Part shown: piece after piece, positions 60,833 to 64,000 of the stretch
Layout of the letters: the number at the start of each line of letters is the position of its first letter
Position numbering within the stretch: the first letter of the stretch is position 1
Assembly: GCA_902557995.1 (NCBI GenBank)
Contig: CACECL010000003.1
Span: 1 to 64,000 of the forward strand
Source of the DNA: an uncultured Pelagibacteraceae bacterium
GTDB lineage: Bacteria > Pseudomonadota > Alphaproteobacteria > Pelagibacterales > Pelagibacteraceae
DNA: 64,000 nucleotides
Direction of reading: 5' to 3'
Made by a program: the position numbers and the translations under genes
Notes under the pieces: model-generated
Told to the model about the DNA's origin: nothing
The model's input: only the letters and a program-made list of their open reading frames with translations
Databases searched by the model: none

Positions 60833-62002
60833 CTATTTAGAAAAAACGTTAGTTTTATCAGTTTTTTCCCATGAAAATGAACCATTGTCTTCTGGTGTTC
60901 TACCAAAATGGCCATAAGCAGCTGTTTTTTCATATATTGGTTTGTTTAAATTCAACATTTCTCTGATACCTCTAGGGCTCAAATCAAAATTTTCTTTAAT
61001 CTTTTCTACAATAAATTTATTTTTATCTAAATCATTGTCAAATAAGTCGACATAAATAGATAATGGTTTTGATACACCAATCGCATAAGCTAACTGAATT
61101 AAACATTTATCAGCAATTTTAGAATCAACAACATTTTTAGCAATATATCTTGCTGCATAAGCTGCTGATCTATCAACTTTCGTTGGATCTTTTCCTGAAA
61201 ATGCACCACCACCATGAGGTGCTGCTCCACCATAAGTATCAACAATAATTTTTCTACCTGTCAAACCACAATCTCCATCTGGTCCACCAATTACAAAATT
61301 TCCTGTAGGATTTACATAAAACTCATCCTCATTAAAACCATGAAGAAAATTCTTGGGGATAGATTTTAATATATAAGGTCTTAGTAAATCTCTAACCTGT
61401 GATTGGTTAACATCTGGTGAATGCTGTGAAGAAATAACTACAGATTTTACTTTTGATGGTTTACCATCAACATACTCGAATGTTACCTGACTTTTTGAAT
61501 CTGGTTCAATATTTTTTAATTTTCCTAACTTTCTATCTTCTGCCATTAATCTTAAAATTTTATGAGAATAATGAATTGGTGCTGGCATTAAAACATCTGT
61601 CTCATTACAAGCATACCCAAACATTATACCTTGGTCCCCGGCTCCTTCATCTTTGTTGCCAGACGAGTCTACACCCATAGCAATATCAGCTGATTGGGAA
61701 TGTAAATGACTTTCAATTTTAGTAGCTTCTCTCCAAGTAAATCCATCTTGGTCGTAACCAATATCTTTTATACAATTTCTAACTTTTTCAATTAATTCAT
61801 CTTTTTTAATTTCTGGTCCTCTTACTTCACCAGCTAAAACAACTTTATTTGTAGTTGTTAGTGTTTCACATGCAACTCTAGAATATGGATCTCCGGAAAT
61901 AAAACTATCAACAACCATATCTGAAATCCTATCAGATACTTTGTCTGGATGGCCTTCTGAAACGGACTCACTAGTGAAAAGGAAATTTTTTAAATTACTC
62001 AT
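60833..62002 (-). CDS. metK: S-adenosylmethionine synthetase
   Basis: 389 aa; [51 protein letters not shown]. Confidence 0.98.
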   Translation of the reverse strand: MSNLKNFLFTSESVSEGHPDKVSDRISDMVVDSFISGDPYSRVACETLTTTNKVVLAGEVRGPEIKKDELIEKVRNCIKDIGYDQDGFTWREATKIESHLHSQSADIAMGVDSSGNKDEGAGDQGIMFGYACNETDVLMPAPIHYSHKILRLMAEDRKLGKLKNIEPDSKSQVTFEYVDGKPSKVKSVVISSQHSPDVNQSQVRDLLRPYILKSIPKNFLHGFNEDEFYVNPTGNFVIGGPDGDCGLTGRKIIVDTYGGAAPHGGGAFSGKDPTKVDRSAAYAARYIAKNVVDSKIADKCLIQLAYAIGVSKPLSIYVDLFDNDLDKNKFIVEKIKENFDLSPRGIREMLNLNKPIYEKTAAYGHFGRTPEDNGSFSWEKTDKTNVFSK

Positions 62003-63539
62003 TTCTAAGCTTCTTAAATGAAAATATTAAAAAAATATACAATAAAATTATTAATCCAAAAATTTTATTTCCAAATTTTGCGAATAGAGTCATCTCAACG
62101 TTTCTTGACTCGATTAAATCAATGTAACCTGATTTATTTATATCAACTTTTTGCTCAATAACTCCTAGTGAATTAATAATTGCTGTTGTCCCATTATTTG
62201 CAGACCTTAAAACGTATTTACCACTTTCTATCGCTCTAAAAATACTATGAGTTAAATGTTGCTCTGGGCCAATTGATTTACCAAACCAACCATCTTCAGA
62301 AATATTTACAATATAATCAAAGTTACTGTTTGTAAAAATTTTACCTGAATAAATTATCTCATAACAAATAAGAGGTAATATTTTCAATGATAAATTATTA
62401 TATTTCAGATCAATTATTTTTCTTTCTTCACCTTTTGAATATGATTGATAGTTATTGGTAATTGTTTTTAGGCCAATACCTTTTAATAATTTTTCAAAAG
62501 GTAAAAATTCACCAAAAGGAACTAGATTAATTTTTTTATATGAATTTATTACATTGAGATCATGGTCAAAAACAGATAATGAATTAAAAAATTTTACAGT
62601 CTTTTTTTCATCTTCTTTACTATTAATTCCAATCACTAATATATGATTTTCGTTGAATTTATTTTCAAATAACCATTTATATTCTTTTAGTTGGTCTTGA
62701 GAAATACCTGGAATTATACCTTCTGGCCAAATAAAAATTATTTTTTGATTTTTTTTAGGAGAGCTGATTTCAATTAGTTCTTCTATTGCTGATATCGGAT
62801 CAATATTATTATAAAATCTATCTATACTAATATTTGAACTTAAAATTCTTAGTTTATAATCAAGTTTTTTTACCTGTTGATTATTAAATTTTTCTAAATT
62901 TTGTGAACCGAGTATATAAAATGACATTGTTGTAATAAGAAATGCAACACAAATACTAATATCTTTTTTATTCTCTCTTAAAATGAATATTGATGGGCTT
63001 GTAAATAATGAAATACAGAAAAGATTAAAGCTGTATGTACCTATGACTGATGTAATGTTTAAAATTTCTATTTGATTAGAGAAACTATAAGCAATTAAAT
63101 TCCAAGGAAAACCAGTGAGTATTGATCCTCTCACAAATTCTAATATTCCAAATATTAAAGAAAAAAGAAAAAATGAGCTTAAATTATTATTTGGTTTTAA
63201 AACCACAAATAGATAAGCAACTAAAGCATAAAACAAGGCTAAGAAACCAGGTATTAATATTATTGTAAAAGGTATTAAAAACTTAAAATTTTGATCAAAC
63301 GTTAATGATATTGAGATCCAATATAAATTACTTACAAAATAACCAAACCCAAATAACCAACCATAAAGAAAAAATATTCTTTTATTTTTATAAAACTCAA
63401 TTTTTTTTATTAAAAAAATATAGAATAAACTAAAAGTTAAAAAATTTATTACAACATAATTAAATGGAGGCAAACTTAAGGAAGTAAGCATTCCTAATAA
63501 AATTAAATAAATTAATTCAATATAAAATTTATTTTTCAA
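61995..63539 (-). CDS. lnt: Apolipoprotein N-acyltransferase
   Basis: 514 aa; multi-TM N-term, [50 protein letters not shown]. Confidence 0.95.
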   Translation of the reverse strand: MKNKFYIELIYLILLGMLTSLSLPPFNYVVINFLTFSLFYIFLIKKIEFYKNKRIFFLYGWLFGFGYFVSNLYWISISLTFDQNFKFLIPFTIILIPGFLALFYALVAYLFVVLKPNNNLSSFFLFSLIFGILEFVRGSILTGFPWNLIAYSFSNQIEILNITSVIGTYSFNLFCISLFTSPSIFILRENKKDISICVAFLITTMSFYILGSQNLEKFNNQQVKKLDYKLRILSSNISIDRFYNNIDPISAIEELIEISSPKKNQKIIFIWPEGIIPGISQDQLKEYKWLFENKFNENHILVIGINSKEDEKKTVKFFNSLSVFDHDLNVINSYKKINLVPFGEFLPFEKLLKGIGLKTITNNYQSYSKGEERKIIDLKYNNLSLKILPLICYEIIYSGKIFTNSNFDYIVNISEDGWFGKSIGPEQHLTHSIFRAIESGKYVLRSANNGTTAIINSLGVIEQKVDINKSGYIDLIESRNVEMTLFAKFGNKIFGLIILLYIFLIFSFKKLRNE

Positions 63540-63540
63540 T

Positions 63541-64000
63541 TTAATTTATTTTTGATAGTACAGATTTATATAATAGATTTTCCTCTTTTAACATTTTGGA
63601 ATAATCTTTATTTTTTTTATGATCAAATCCTAAAAGATGAAGAAAACCATGTATGAATATTTTAGTAACTTTTTCTTTAAATGATTTTAAATCTTGTGAT
63701 CTAGGCTTATCTAGATAATTATAGCTGATGATAATGTCTCCGAGATAAGTATTTTTTGAAATCTTTACTTTTTTATTTAATGGAAAAGATAAAATATCGG
63801 TAGATTTATTTTTTTTTCTAAAAACCTTATTTAATTTTTTTATATTCTTATTGTTTGAAAGTAATAGTGTGAAAGTTACTTTTTTATTTAAAAATTTATA
63901 TTTTTTCGGAAAAGCTTTACATATTTTTTCAAAAAAAATATCCTTATTTTTAAGCCTTTGTGACCAGGCCTTCTCATCAGAGAAGACATTAATACTAATC
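63541..64000 (-). CDS. ybeY: Endoribonuclease YbeY (partial, 5' end beyond window)
   Basis: Reverse translation ...STDILSFPLN...YLGDIIISYNYL...KIFIHGFLHLLGFDHKKNKDYSKMLKEENLLYKSVLSKIN stop; metal site HGFLHLLGFDH; runs off the right edge so absent from the ORF track. Confidence 0.93.
   Translation of the reverse strand, partial: ISINVFSDEKAWSQRLKNKDIFFEKICKAFPKKYKFLNKKVTFTLLLSNNKNIKKLNKVFRKKNKSTDILSFPLNKKVKISKNTYLGDIIISYNYLDKPRSQDLKSFKEKVTKIFIHGFLHLLGFDHKKNKDYSKMLKEENLLYKSVLSKIN

Noticed and set aside
1-64000. CRISPR arrays, transposons, integrases, prophage, restriction or toxin-antitoxin systems
   Set aside because: No regularly spaced repeats, terminal inverted repeats or matching proteins seen; the HNH protein at 33938 is of a widespread chromosomal type with no mobile-element context.

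Overview
This is a 64 kb AT-rich, gene-dense window. Gene content and order look like a streamlined marine alphaproteobacterium of the SAR11 / Candidatus Pelagibacter type (inference from composition, gene order and protein families, no search run). It is mostly housekeeping DNA: pheS(start)-rplT-rpmI-infC-thrS, gltD-gltB, a pyruvate dehydrogenase pair (aceE/aceF), a TAXI-type TRAP transporter, an Suv3-like helicase/TerB/FdxA/CarD group, argH-lptM-like-lysA, dnaN-dnaA, rpsT-mutM-ubiE-ubiB-coaBC-dut, a rubrerythrin/Fe-S oxidoreductase/DUF3501 operon next to an Irr-like Fur regulator, fabA-fabB-fabI, and pnp-rpsO-rbfA-infB-nusA-metK-lnt-ybeY. Two tRNAs (Arg-ACG, Leu-CAA) are present. I see no mobile element, prophage or CRISPR array. 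I found no convincing large novel system. The most interesting signals are small: (i) an unlisted 30-aa Lys/Ala histone-H1-like microprotein with a strong Shine-Dalgarno and an upstream palindrome, convergent with a CarD that itself has an H1-like N-terminus; (ii) a pair of ICE-like operators flanking irr plus a perfect palindrome over the rubrerythrin -35; (iii) a lipoyl domain fused to the N-terminus of homodimeric-type AceE; (iv) iteron-like repeats in the dnaA-rpsT gap; (v) six convergent gene pairs that overlap by exactly four bases (YTAR) at their stop codons; (vi) a terminator hairpin between the TRAP binding protein and its permease.
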